A DNA stretch of 64,000 bases from Streptomyces sp. ICBB 8177 (GTDB lineage: Bacteria > Actinomycetota > Actinomycetes > Streptomycetales > Streptomycetaceae): contig NZ_NSKH01000002.1 in NCBI RefSeq assembly GCF_003144095.1, positions 6,977 through 70,976 of the forward strand, read 5' to 3'. Both the position numbers and the translations under genes were made by a program. The notes beneath the pieces were generated by a model. It was not told the DNA's origin. It saw nothing but the letters and a program-made list of their open reading frames with translations, and searched no databases. Shown piece by piece: positions 46,406 through 55,714 of the stretch; positions within the stretch are counted from its first letter, which is position 1; every line of letters starts with the position of its first letter.

Positions 46406-48463
46406 ATGTCAGGTATAAGCCGGAGAGGTTTCGTGGCGCTGTCCGCCGGCGCCGCCGCCGGAACCGTCATGGCCTCCGCTGGCCGGGCCGCCGCAGCGCA
46501 GCCCGCGGCGGCGGCCACCGCGAACACCACGGGCACGATCAAGGACGTCCGGCACGTCGTGGTCCTCATGCAGGAGAACCGCAGCTTCGACCACTACTTC
46601 GGGTCGCTGAAGGGAGTGCGCGGGTTCGGCGACCGGGCCACCATCACGCTCTCCGGCGGCGCCTCGGTCTTCAACCAGCCCAACGGCTCGGGACGGCAGT
46701 ACCCCTGGCAACTCAGCGCCAACAACTCGGTCGTCGTCTCGCCCGAGACCCTGGCCCAGTGCGACGGCTCGCTCGACCACGGCTGGGCCACCCAGCACTC
46801 GGCGTGGAACGGCGGCAAGATGGACAACTGGATCTCCGCCAAGGGGTCCAACCGCACGATGGGATTCCTCAACCGCGACGACATCCCGTTCCACTACGCG
46901 CTCGCCGACGCCTACACCGTCTGCGACGCGTACCACTGCTCGATCATCAGCGCCACCGGCCCCAACCGCACCTACCTGTGGGGCGGCATGATCGACCCGG
47001 CCGGCACCGCGGGCGGCCCGGCCTACGACGGCGGCGACGAATCCGGGCTGACCTGGCAGACCTATGCCGAGGCGCTGCAGAACGCCGGGGTGAGCTGGAA
47101 GGTCTACCAGAACGCCTCGGACAACTTCGGCGACAACGGACTGGCGTACTTCACCCGGTTCGCCGACGCCAAGGCCGGCGACCCCCTGCACGACCGTGGC
47201 ATGGCATCGGTGCCCGCCACCACCGGCTCGACACCGGACGACATCGCCGCCGCCATCAAGGCCGACGCGCTCGCCGGAACCCTGCCGCAGGTCTCGTGGG
47301 TCGTCGCCAACCAGGCGTTCTCCGAGCACCCCGACGCGCCTCCCGGTGACGGCGCGCACTTCGTCAACCTGGTGCTCCAGGCACTCGCGGCCGACGAGGA
47401 CACCTTCAACTCCACCGTCGTCTTCCTCAACTACGACGAGAACGACGGCTTCTTCGACCACGTCCCGCCACCCGTCCCGCCGTCCGGCACCGCCGACGAG
47501 TCCTACGACGGCCAGCCGATCGGCCTGGGCTTCCGGGTGCCGATGGTGGTCATCTCTCCGTGGAGCCGCGGCGGCTGGGTCGACTCCCAGGTCGCCGACC
47601 ACACCTCGGTCATCCAGTTCATCGAGAAGTGGACCGCCGCCCTCGGCACTCCCGCGGTGTGCAACAGCATCAGCGCGTGGCGCCGCAAGGTGTGCTCCGA
47701 CCTGACCGGTGCCTTCGACTTCACCTCTCCCGTCAACGGCCTGCCCTCGCTGCCCTCCACCAGCAAGGTGATCGGCCAGTCGCTGTGCAACGTCATGGTG
47801 AACCCGTCACCCACCACCAACGCGCTGCCCGCCCAGGAGCCCGGCACCAAGCCCGCCCGCGCCCTGCCCTACCAGCCGAACGGCCACGTGGACCGGCTGG
47901 AGTTCGACAGCGGTGGCAAGACGCTGATCTGGATCGACATGGCCAACCAGGGCGCCCAGGCGACCAAGGCGGCCCACTTCGCGATCTACGCCAACGCCTA
48001 CCGCGGCGGCGGCCCCTGGCAGTACACGGTGGACGCGGGCGGCACCGCGAGCGACTTCTTCAACATCGGCACGGGCTACGGCAACGGCGCCTACGACCTC
48101 ACTCTCGTCGGGCCCAACCGCTTCCTGCGGCGCTTCGCCGGCAACTCCACCACACCCGGCGGCAACGTCGAGGTCACCCCGACCTACGCCACCGCCTCCG
48201 ACACCGGCAAGCAGGCGCTGTGGCTGGCGATGGCGAACACCGGCTCCACCACGGCCACGTTCACCGTCACCTCGACCAACTACCGCTCCGACGGCCCCTG
48301 GACGTACAAGGTGCCGGCGGGCGAGACGGTGTCCGACTACTTCAACGCGGTCGCCTACACAGGCGGCTGGTACGACTTCACCGTGACCGTCGACATCGAC
48401 CCGGCCTGGTCGCGGCGGCTCACCGGCCACATCGAGACCGGCGCGCCCAGCGTCACCGGCTGA
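46406..48463 (+). CDS. Phosphocholine-specific phospholipase C, Tat exported
   Basis: 685 aa. Twin-arginine signal SRRGFVAL at the start. The alkaline-phosphatase-like catalytic domain (about 45-450) has QENRSFDHYFG (56-66), SWNGGKMDNW-type segment, DDIPFHYALADAYTVCDAYHCS, and NYDENDGFFDH near 345. Two copies of the DUF756 beta domain follow (about 490-585 and 590-680; both end in a YDFTV or YDLTL strand). It splits phosphocholine from phosphatidylcholine or sphingomyelin outside the cell, giving phosphate. Length and layout are normal. Phosphate control is likely. Confidence 0.9.
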   Translation: MSGISRRGFVALSAGAAAGTVMASAGRAAAAQPAAAATANTTGTIKDVRHVVVLMQENRSFDHYFGSLKGVRGFGDRATITLSGGASVFNQPNGSGRQYPWQLSANNSVVVSPETLAQCDGSLDHGWATQHSAWNGGKMDNWISAKGSNRTMGFLNRDDIPFHYALADAYTVCDAYHCSIISATGPNRTYLWGGMIDPAGTAGGPAYDGGDESGLTWQTYAEALQNAGVSWKVYQNASDNFGDNGLAYFTRFADAKAGDPLHDRGMASVPATTGSTPDDIAAAIKADALAGTLPQVSWVVANQAFSEHPDAPPGDGAHFVNLVLQALAADEDTFNSTVVFLNYDENDGFFDHVPPPVPPSGTADESYDGQPIGLGFRVPMVVISPWSRGGWVDSQVADHTSVIQFIEKWTAALGTPAVCNSISAWRRKVCSDLTGAFDFTSPVNGLPSLPSTSKVIGQSLCNVMVNPSPTTNALPAQEPGTKPARALPYQPNGHVDRLEFDSGGKTLIWIDMANQGAQATKAAHFAIYANAYRGGGPWQYTVDAGGTASDFFNIGTGYGNGAYDLTLVGPNRFLRRFAGNSTTPGGNVEVTPTYATASDTGKQALWLAMANTGSTTATFTVTSTNYRSDGPWTYKVPAGETVSDYFNAVAYTGGWYDFTVTVDIDPAWSRRLTGHIETGAPSVTG

Positions 48464-48491
48464 CGGGTGAGGGGCCGGGAGCGCGAGCCGG

Positions 48492-49073
48492 TCAGGCGTG
48501 GTGGCCGCTGCTCCACTGCGGACCGACCTTGGCCCACTCGCGCTCCCACTGCAACGCCCTGCGCCGGTCCAGCTGGGCCCGTACCGAGCGCTGGCCGGCC
48601 AGCGTCAGCAGGCAGAACCCACCCGCCGCGCCCGCGCCGATCAGGTCGGCCTGCACGGCCGTCTGCGAGGGGCTCAGCGGGGCGTCGGTGAGGCGGCCGT
48701 GCGCGTCGAGCCAGACCGGGGTGGTGGCCCCGGTCCTGGTGCCGGGCGCTACCGGCACGCTTCCGGTGTGCCTGGCCCCGTCCGGACCGGTCCACCGGGC
48801 GGGGGCCTGCACCACGGCCGAGTCGGCGCCGCTGTCGCTGCCGGCCGACGCCGAGGAAGGCGCGTCCGCGATCAGTACGGCGGAGGCGGCGTGACGGCCC
48901 GCGTTCTGCGCGTCGAGGGACGCCCGCATGCTGTCGGAAGCCGCCCATCCGGCCATGGGCGCACCGGCTACCATCACGACGCCCACCGCCAGGCCGACCC
49001 AGGCTTCCATCACGTCGGAGCGGCGCCTGAGCGGGTTGCGTCGCCACCGCCACATCCTCACGGTCGCGCACAT
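48492..49073 (-). CDS. Conserved two-helix membrane protein (Rv1733c-like)
   Basis: 193 aa with one membrane helix near the N-terminus (AWVGLAVGVVMVAGAPMAGW) and a second near residue 150 (LIGAGAAGGFCLLTLA). An extracytoplasmic domain lies between them with TTPVWLDAHGRLTDAPLSPSQ. This is the layout of the Rv1733c-type family found in many copies in streptomycetes. The function is unknown. ATG 49073 follows GGAGA. It converges on the phospholipase gene. Confidence 0.8.
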   Translation of the reverse strand: MCATVRMWRWRRNPLRRRSDVMEAWVGLAVGVVMVAGAPMAGWAASDSMRASLDAQNAGRHAASAVLIADAPSSASAGSDSGADSAVVQAPARWTGPDGARHTGSVPVAPGTRTGATTPVWLDAHGRLTDAPLSPSQTAVQADLIGAGAAGGFCLLTLAGQRSVRAQLDRRRALQWEREWAKVGPQWSSGHHA

Positions 49074-49762
49074 CGCCACGTCTCCGCTTTCATTATGGCC
49101 CCGTTGGGCGAAACGGCCCACAGGAAGGCATGAGGTCCCACAGGCGGGCCTGGCGGCCCCCGGGAAGAACGGGACACCCGCCGCGAGAACGCCTGAAGGC
49201 GGCCCGGGAGCACGCCCGCGGTCAGGCCGTCGCGTCACCGAGCGCGTCCGCGCGACTCCGGTGCGGGGGCGGGGGAAGACGAGGCGAGCGCTCATGACGC
49301 AGGCCGCGTGGGGGGACGGCCGGCTCCCCGGCACGCTGCGCGGCCGGGCGGTGGACCGCCCTGGTCCGGTCGCGGGAGCCGCGCCGGGCGCGGGGCCGCT
49401 GGTCGGGGTGGAGCGGCAGATGCCGGTGCCGGGTCCGTCGGAGGCGCTGGTGGAGACGGAGGTGTGCGGTGTCTGCCGGACGGACCTGCATCGGCGGAGG
49501 GCCATCCGCACCCCTCCCGGACGTCACTTTGTCACAGCTTCTACGGAACGGGCCGCACCCGGATGCCGGAGGGCGCGAGGCAACCGTGTGATCACGGCTG
49601 CCTCTTGCGCCGTTCCGGTCGACGCAGGACCGGATAGGCAGCATGCTGACTTCGTCCATCTGCGCTCGCCGTACGCCAGGTGTCGTTGCACCCTGGAGAT
49701 GCGAGCGGTGGGCGTGGTGACGGGTTGGAGCGGGACGACGACGTCTGGGTGGTTTCCTGGTC
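49074..49762. other. Long intergenic region holding a dehydrogenase remnant
   Basis: 689 nt. Apart from the remnant at 49294-49509, I see no coding signal with normal codon bias. Base composition is a little less extreme around 49500-49700. The 5' region of the SpoIIE-type gene is at its right end. Confidence 0.45.
49294..49509 (+). pseudogene. Truncated zinc-type alcohol dehydrogenase remnant
   Basis: The plus-strand frame reads GRAVDRPGPV then PVPGPSEALVETEVCGVCRTDLH. This matches the N-terminus of medium-chain alcohol dehydrogenases, where VCRTDLH holds the first zinc Cys. Homology stops after that motif: the GHE and Rossmann parts are missing and the frame runs on as unrelated sequence. 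The rest of the gene is not in the window. It is a decayed fragment. Confidence 0.65.
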
Positions 49763-52700
49763 ATGCACCAATACGAGTCGGGCTCGGCCGAGGAGCCTCG
49801 GCCGGGCCGGGGGGCGGCGGGGCCCGGGGCCGTGAGCCCCGAGGGGCATCGCCTGGTGCCGCTGGCCACCGTCCTGCTGGACGGTGAGGGACGCATCCTG
49901 CACTGGAGCGACGACGCAGGCGCCCTGCTCGGCTACTCACCCGAGGAGGCGCTCGGCAACTTCGTCGGCGGGCTGCTGCTCGGCGACGACCGGCGCCCCG
50001 AGGCGCTGGAACTGCTCGACCAGGTAATCGCCGGCACCCCCTGGAGCGGCACCTTCCCCATCAGGCACCGCGACGGCCACCTCGTCGACCTGGAGTTCCG
50101 CACCTACCCCATCGCCGCGCCGGGGAACCTGCGCTTCGTGCTGGTCACCTCCTCCGAGGTGCGCGCCCTGCGCCAGGTGGAGGAAGACCTCGCCGTCCTC
50201 AACGGCTTCTTCGACCAGTCACCCATCGGCCTCGCGGTCTACGACGAGGAACTGCGCTTCGTCCGCGTCAACCCGGCCCTCGCCAAGATCAACGGCATCG
50301 ACGAGAACCAGCACGTCGGCCGGCGGCTCACCTCCGTGCTGCCCGGCATCAACGCCGAGGAGATCGAGGCCGTCATGCGCCAGGTGCTGGCCACCGGCGA
50401 TCCGGTGGTGGACGCCCGCTCGCACGGCCGCACCCCCGGCGCCCCGGAGGAGGACCGCGCCTGGTCGGCGTCGTACTTCCGGCTGGAGGCACCGTCGGGG
50501 AAGGTACTGGGCGTCAGCTCCTCGGTCATCGACGTCACCCAGCGCTTCCGCGCCGAGGAGCGGGCCGCCCGGGCCCAGGAACGGCTGTCGCTGCTGGCGG
50601 AGGCGGGCGCCCGGATCGGCACCACCTTGGACCTGCGCACCACCGTGCGCGAACTGGCCGACGCGATGGTGCCGAGGCTCGCCGACGTGTGCGGCGTACA
50701 CGTGCTGGAGCGCCTGGTCAGCGGCCAGGAGCCGGAGCCGGCCGACCCCGGGAACCTGCTGGTGCGCCGGCTCGCGCTGAGGTCCGCGCACCCCGACTTC
50801 CCCGCCGACGACCTGCCGATCGAGGCGGTCTACCGCATCCCGCCCGACTCCCCGTACGCGCGGGCCATGGCCACCCGCCGCACCGTGACCGTCCCCGGGC
50901 CGGAGCTGCCGCTGCTGACGCACACCGGGGGAGCGCGGGTGCGCGCCTACATGAACGGCAGTTCGCAGCCGCTGCGGGTCACCCCCATCGTGGCGCGCTC
51001 CACCGTGCTGGGCGTCGTCGTCTACTCCCGCTACATGGACCGCAACCCGTTCGACGACCAGGACAGCACGTTCGGCGAGGAGTTGGTGGCCCGGGCCGCG
51101 GTCTCCATCGACAACGCTCGGCTCTACCTGCGCGAGCACGCCAACCTGATGGAGCGTCAGGCGGCACTCCGTGAGGCCAACGCGGCACGTGAGCAGCTCG
51201 CGTTGATCAACGAGGCCACCAGCCGCATCGGCAGCACCCTCGACGTGCAGCGCACCGCGGAGGAACTCATCGAGGTCGTGGTGCCGAGGTTCGCCGACTT
51301 CGCCACCGTCGACCTGCTGGAGTCGGTGCTGCGCGGCGACGAGCCGTACGCGCTCAGCTCCGACGAGCCGGTGACCCTGCGCGCGGTGGCGATAGGCGGG
51401 GACGTGCCGGAGCTGGCGGGTGCCGTGGACTCGGTGGGGGAGGCCTCCCGCTACGACGGGGCGCGCATCTACGCCAAGAGCCTGCGCAGCGGCGAGCCGA
51501 TCCTGGTGCCCGAGGTGGACGAGGAAGCCCTCGCCATGATCGTCAGCTCGCCGGAACGGGTACAGCCCGGGCTGACCGCGGGCATCCACTCCTACCTCAT
51601 GGTGCCGGTGCTGGCCCGCGGCGCGGTGCTGGGCGGCGCGGAGTTCGTCCGCATCGGCGACTCCGAGCCCTACACCACCGCGGACGTGGCGATCGCGGAG
51701 GAACTGGTCGCCCGGGCGGCGGTGTGCATCGACAACGCCCGGCTCTACGGCCGCGAGCGCGGCACCGCCCTGACCCTGCAACGCAGCCTGCTGCCGCAGG
51801 AGATCCACCACACCCTGGGCATGGAGATCGCCTACCGCTATCTGCCCAGCAGCGTGGTCAGCGAGGTCGGCGGCGACTGGTTCGACGTGGTGCCGCTGTC
51901 CTGCGGCCGGGTCGCCCTGGTGGTCGGCGACGTCATGGGGCACGGCGTTCAGGCCGCCGCCACCATGGGGCAACTGCGCACCGTGGCACGGACGCTGGCC
52001 ACCCTGGAGATGCTGCCCGACCAGGTCCTCAGCAGGCTGGACGAGACCGCCTCGGGCCTGGGCGAGGGGCAGTTCGCCACGTGTGTCTGCGCGGTGTACG
52101 ACCCCGTCGACCGCAGTTGCACCATCGCCTGCGCGGGCCACCTGCCGCCGGTGGTGGTGGGCGCGGACGGCAGCACCCGACCGGTCGACCTGCCGCCCGG
52201 GGTGCCGCTGGGGGTCGGGGGGGTGCCGTTCGAGAGCGTGGAGATCACCGTGCCGGAGGGCGGCATGCTGGCGCTCTACACCGACGGCCTGATCGAGCGG
52301 CGCGGACAGGACATCGACGAGGGCCTGGAACTGCTGTGCCGGACCCTGTCGGACCGCGGGCGCGGCCTGGAGGAGACGTGCGACGCGGTGCTGGACGCGC
52401 TGGTCACCGACGGCGCCGAGGACGACATCGCCGTGATCATGGCGCAGGTCCTGCCGGTCCCGGAGGACAAGATCGCCACGCTGCCGCTCACCGGTGACGT
52501 CACCCTGGCCGGGCAGGCCCGGCACTTCACCCGCGGAACGCTGGAGGGCTGGGGCCTGCTGCCACTCGCCGACATCGCGGAGCTGCTGGTGAGCGAACTG
52601 GTCACCAACGCGCTGCGGCACGCGGGCCCCCCTCGCCAGTTGCGGCTGTTCCGGGACCGCACGCTCACCGTCGAGGTGGCGGATGCCGGACGCCAGATCC

Positions 52701-52849
52701 CCACGCTGCGGCCGATCGACGAGGACCTGGAGAGCGGGCGTGGGATGTACCTGGTGAACGAACTGGCGCACCGCTGGGGGAGCCGGACGACCCGGCACGG
52801 CAAGGTCGTCTGGTTCGAGCTGGAACTGCCCCTCGGCATCGCACCGTGA
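49763..52849 (+). CDS. PAS-PAS-GAF-GAF-PP2C phosphatase-HATPase signalling protein
   Basis: 1028 aa, soluble. Domains: PAS about 30-140 and 150-270 (GILAVYDEELRFVRVNPALAKING-like core), GAF about 285-455 and 475-660, SpoIIE/PP2C phosphatase about 670-890 (metal-binding VGGDWFDVV near 704, GDVMGHG, AGHLPP near 790, YTDGLIE near 840, DDIAVI), and a GHKL kinase-type ATPase about 900-1020 (LVTNALRHAG near 945; GRGMYLVNEL). Such proteins control an anti-sigma/anti-anti-sigma pair, switching a sigma factor after sensing light, redox or ligand. No partner gene is adjacent. Confidence 0.92.
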   Translation: MHQYESGSAEEPRPGRGAAGPGAVSPEGHRLVPLATVLLDGEGRILHWSDDAGALLGYSPEEALGNFVGGLLLGDDRRPEALELLDQVIAGTPWSGTFPIRHRDGHLVDLEFRTYPIAAPGNLRFVLVTSSEVRALRQVEEDLAVLNGFFDQSPIGLAVYDEELRFVRVNPALAKINGIDENQHVGRRLTSVLPGINAEEIEAVMRQVLATGDPVVDARSHGRTPGAPEEDRAWSASYFRLEAPSGKVLGVSSSVIDVTQRFRAEERAARAQERLSLLAEAGARIGTTLDLRTTVRELADAMVPRLADVCGVHVLERLVSGQEPEPADPGNLLVRRLALRSAHPDFPADDLPIEAVYRIPPDSPYARAMATRRTVTVPGPELPLLTHTGGARVRAYMNGSSQPLRVTPIVARSTVLGVVVYSRYMDRNPFDDQDSTFGEELVARAAVSIDNARLYLREHANLMERQAALREANAAREQLALINEATSRIGSTLDVQRTAEELIEVVVPRFADFATVDLLESVLRGDEPYALSSDEPVTLRAVAIGGDVPELAGAVDSVGEASRYDGARIYAKSLRSGEPILVPEVDEEALAMIVSSPERVQPGLTAGIHSYLMVPVLARGAVLGGAEFVRIGDSEPYTTADVAIAEELVARAAVCIDNARLYGRERGTALTLQRSLLPQEIHHTLGMEIAYRYLPSSVVSEVGGDWFDVVPLSCGRVALVVGDVMGHGVQAAATMGQLRTVARTLATLEMLPDQVLSRLDETASGLGEGQFATCVCAVYDPVDRSCTIACAGHLPPVVVGADGSTRPVDLPPGVPLGVGGVPFESVEITVPEGGMLALYTDGLIERRGQDIDEGLELLCRTLSDRGRGLEETCDAVLDALVTDGAEDDIAVIMAQVLPVPEDKIATLPLTGDVTLAGQARHFTRGTLEGWGLLPLADIAELLVSELVTNALRHAGPPRQLRLFRDRTLTVEVADAGRQIPTLRPIDEDLESGRGMYLVNELAHRWGSRTTRHGKVVWFELELPLGIAP

Positions 52850-52904
52850 GCCGCGTCCCGGGCCGCATCGCACCGTGACCGGCCGGGGGCACATCGCACC
52901 GTGA
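52837..52904. repeat. Three copies of a 13-nt repeat at a gene end
   Basis: CATCGCACCGTGA occurs at 52837-52849, 52866-52878 and 52892-52904. The first copy includes the stop codon of the phosphatase gene; the others follow with GC-rich spacers. Confidence 0.85.
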
Positions 52905-53081
52905 GCCGCGGCTGAGGCCGCGCGGAACGCCCCACACGGGCCCATTTCGGCCCCCGTTCCGTACGAGTCACTCCGGCCTGTCCCCGAAACACCGTCATGC
53001 CACGTCATGCCCCCTTGTGCGGACGGGGTCATGTGGTGTGTGCTGGCCCGCGTTCGGCGATCTTCGGCGCAGGGGTGATGA

Positions 53082-55610
53082 ATGGCAGGGATGTCCCGTC
53101 GACGGCTGCTCGGTTCGGCACTGGGGATCGGCGGGGCCACCGCCGCCGCCTCCCTCCTGCCGCCCAACCTCCGACAGGCGATGGCCGAATCGGCACGCCA
53201 CCCGGGCGGCTCGCTCGACGAGATCGAGCACGTGGTGATCCTCATGCAGGAAAACCGTTCCTTCGACCACTACTTCGGCACGATGCCCGGAGTGCGGGGC
53301 TTCGACGACCCGAACGCCGCCGTCCTGTCCACCGGCCGCTCGGTCTTCTACCAGCCGGACCCGGCCAACCCCGACGGCTACCTGCTCCCGTTCCACCTGG
53401 ACACCAAGTCCTCCAGCGCGCAGGCCATCCCGTCCACCAGCCACGCCTGGTCCGTGCAGCACTCGGCGTGGAACAACGGCAGGATGGACAACTGGGTGCC
53501 CGCGCACCGCCAGGCGGACGGCGACGCCCACGGCCCGTACACGATGGGCTACTACAAGCGGGACGACATCCCGTTCCACTTCGCGCTCGCCGAGTCCTTC
53601 ACCCTCTGCGACGCCTACCACTGCTCGATGCTCGGCCCGACCTGGCCCAACCGGCTCTTCCACTGGACCGGCACCGTCGACCCGAACGGAGTCGCGGGCG
53701 GCCCGGTCATCTCCAACGTCATCCCGAAGCCGTTCCGCTGGACCACCTACCCGGAGCGGCTCACCAAGGCGGGCGTGTCCTGGCACGTCTACCAGGAGGA
53801 GGACGACTACGGGTGCAACCCGCTGGAGTTCTTCCAGTCCTACCAGGACGCCAAGCCGGGCGATCCGCTCTACGAGCACGGCCTGACCATCGGACCCGCC
53901 GACCAGTTCGCCCGTGACGCGCTCGCCGGGCGGCTCCCCACGGTCTCGTGGATCATCCCGACCGCAGCGCAGTGCGAGCACCCCGACTACCTGCCCGCCT
54001 CCGGCGCCGACTTCGTGGCCCGGCAGCTGGACGCGGTGGCGGCCAACCGCGACCTGTGGCGCAAGACCGTCTTCATCCTCAACTACGACGAGAACGACGG
54101 CCTGTTCGACCACGTCGCCCCGCCGACGCCACCGGCCGGGACCGCCGACGAGTTCATCGACGGCGTGCCGATCGGCGCCGGGATCCGGGTGCCGTGCGTG
54201 ATCGTCTCGCCCTGGACGCTGGGCGGCTACGTGTGCAGCGAGCCGTTCGACCACACCTCCGTACTGCGCTTCCTCGAACGGATCACCGGGGTGCGCGAGA
54301 CCAACATCAGCGAGTGGCGGCGGCGTACCTTCGGCGACCTCACCTCCGCCCTCGGCCTGCCCAGCAGCCGGGCCTTCCCCCAACTGCCGCCCACCAAGGA
54401 CGGGTTGTGGCAGGCGGAGAAGGAGATCGCGACGCTGCCCGCGGCCCCGATCCCCGGCGCCGACCAGACGCCGCCGCACCAGGAGGCGGGCCGCAAGCCC
54501 CCGCACGTCCCCGCCGTCACGGCGTCGGCAGCCGGCGCGGCGACCATCGGCGCGCGCCCGTACTCCCTGAGCCGCATGCTGGAGAACGCCACCACGCACA
54601 GCGCGGACTTCACCACGGACGGCCCCGGCGGCACCAGCCCGGGCCCGGCAGGAAGCACCAAGGGCACCGACTTCCCCGGCATCCAGGAGTCCGTGCCGCA
54701 GACCGGCCCCACCAGCGGCACCCACGCCTACGCCACCGGCCTGGTCAGCTACAGCATCGCGGTCATCGACACCGCCACCCACACGCTGACCGCCAGCATC
54801 CCGGCCGGGACCAACCCCTCCGGCATCGCGGCGGCAGGCGGCACCGGCAAGATCTACGTGGCCAACTCCGGCGCGGGCGACGTCTCCGTCCTCGACACCA
54901 CCAAGGGCAAGATCGTCTCCAGCGTCGCCGTGGGCCTCTACCCGCACGGTGTGGCCTCCTCGCCGGACGGCGGCCGTGTCTACGTGGCCAACACCGGCCC
55001 CGACACCGGCGCGGGCGGCTCCACCACCCTGTCGGTCATCGACACCGGGACCGACAAGGTCTCGGCGACCTGGCAGACAGGCCTCGCGCCGCGCTCCGTC
55101 GCGCCCAGCCCGGACGGCCGCACCCTCTACGTCACGTGCTACGACGGACTGAGCGTGCTCGACGCAGAGTCCGGGAAGACCAGGGCGCGGCTCACCGACC
55201 AGGCCGAGGCGGGCGGCGTCGCCGTCCACCCGGACGGCAAGCGGGTGTTCGTGGTCAACACCTGGCAGAACGCCCTGTCGGTGATCGACACCAGCACGCT
55301 GCGGGTGACCGCGCGAGTCCGCGTCGGTCACACGCCCTGGCAGGTGGCGATCGGCCCGGACGGCTCGCGGGCGTACGTGAGCGGGGCGAACGACGACACC
55401 GTGACCGTGCTCGACACCGCGTCGCTCAAGGTCGTCGCGACCGTGCGGGTCAACCACGTACCGACCGGCATCACCGCGACCGCGGACACCGTGTGGGTGT
55501 GCACCAACGCGGGCAGCACCGTGGACGCCATCGACACCGCCACCCTCACGGTGGCCGGCAGCGTCCCGCTCGGCCTGTCCACCGCCCCGAGCGGGGTGGT
55601 CGTCGCCTGA
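53082..55610 (+). CDS. Phospholipase C-type phosphoesterase fused to beta-propeller
   Basis: 842 aa. Tat signal MSRRRLLG at 4-11. The catalytic domain (about 45-430) closely follows the phospholipase at 46406: QENRSFDHYFG (56-66), NNGRMDNW, DDIPFHFALAESFTLCDAYHCS, NYDENDGLFDH. Instead of DUF756 domains it has a Pro/Gly-rich linker (430-545) and seven or so YVTN-type propeller blades (545-842) with repeating VSVLDTTKGKIVSSV and DGGRVYVANTG patterns. It is a secreted phosphoesterase; the propeller may bind cell wall, lipid or substrate. ATG 53082 or 53091. Confidence 0.9.
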   Translation: MAGMSRRRLLGSALGIGGATAAASLLPPNLRQAMAESARHPGGSLDEIEHVVILMQENRSFDHYFGTMPGVRGFDDPNAAVLSTGRSVFYQPDPANPDGYLLPFHLDTKSSSAQAIPSTSHAWSVQHSAWNNGRMDNWVPAHRQADGDAHGPYTMGYYKRDDIPFHFALAESFTLCDAYHCSMLGPTWPNRLFHWTGTVDPNGVAGGPVISNVIPKPFRWTTYPERLTKAGVSWHVYQEEDDYGCNPLEFFQSYQDAKPGDPLYEHGLTIGPADQFARDALAGRLPTVSWIIPTAAQCEHPDYLPASGADFVARQLDAVAANRDLWRKTVFILNYDENDGLFDHVAPPTPPAGTADEFIDGVPIGAGIRVPCVIVSPWTLGGYVCSEPFDHTSVLRFLERITGVRETNISEWRRRTFGDLTSALGLPSSRAFPQLPPTKDGLWQAEKEIATLPAAPIPGADQTPPHQEAGRKPPHVPAVTASAAGAATIGARPYSLSRMLENATTHSADFTTDGPGGTSPGPAGSTKGTDFPGIQESVPQTGPTSGTHAYATGLVSYSIAVIDTATHTLTASIPAGTNPSGIAAAGGTGKIYVANSGAGDVSVLDTTKGKIVSSVAVGLYPHGVASSPDGGRVYVANTGPDTGAGGSTTLSVIDTGTDKVSATWQTGLAPRSVAPSPDGRTLYVTCYDGLSVLDAESGKTRARLTDQAEAGGVAVHPDGKRVFVVNTWQNALSVIDTSTLRVTARVRVGHTPWQVAIGPDGSRAYVSGANDDTVTVLDTASLKVVATVRVNHVPTGITATADTVWVCTNAGSTVDAIDTATLTVAGSVPLGLSTAPSGVVVA

Positions 55611-55634
55611 CCCAGCGTCAACTCGCTTGGCACG

Positions 55635-55674
55635 CAAGGGCCGACGCGGCAGCGCCTCGCCGCGTCGGCCCTTG
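55635..55674. terminator. Bidirectional terminator phospholipase / protease
   Basis: A perfect 16-bp stem (55635-55650 / 55659-55674) with an 8-nt loop between convergent genes. Confidence 0.8.
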
Positions 55675-55714
55675 CCCTCGGCGCCGCCGGTCACCTCACC
55701 GGCCGGCGCGGTCC

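Noticed and set aside
50219..53245. 1008-codon minus-strand frame over the SpoIIE-type gene
   Set aside because: Antisense of a gene with clear PAS, GAF, PP2C and ATPase motifs.
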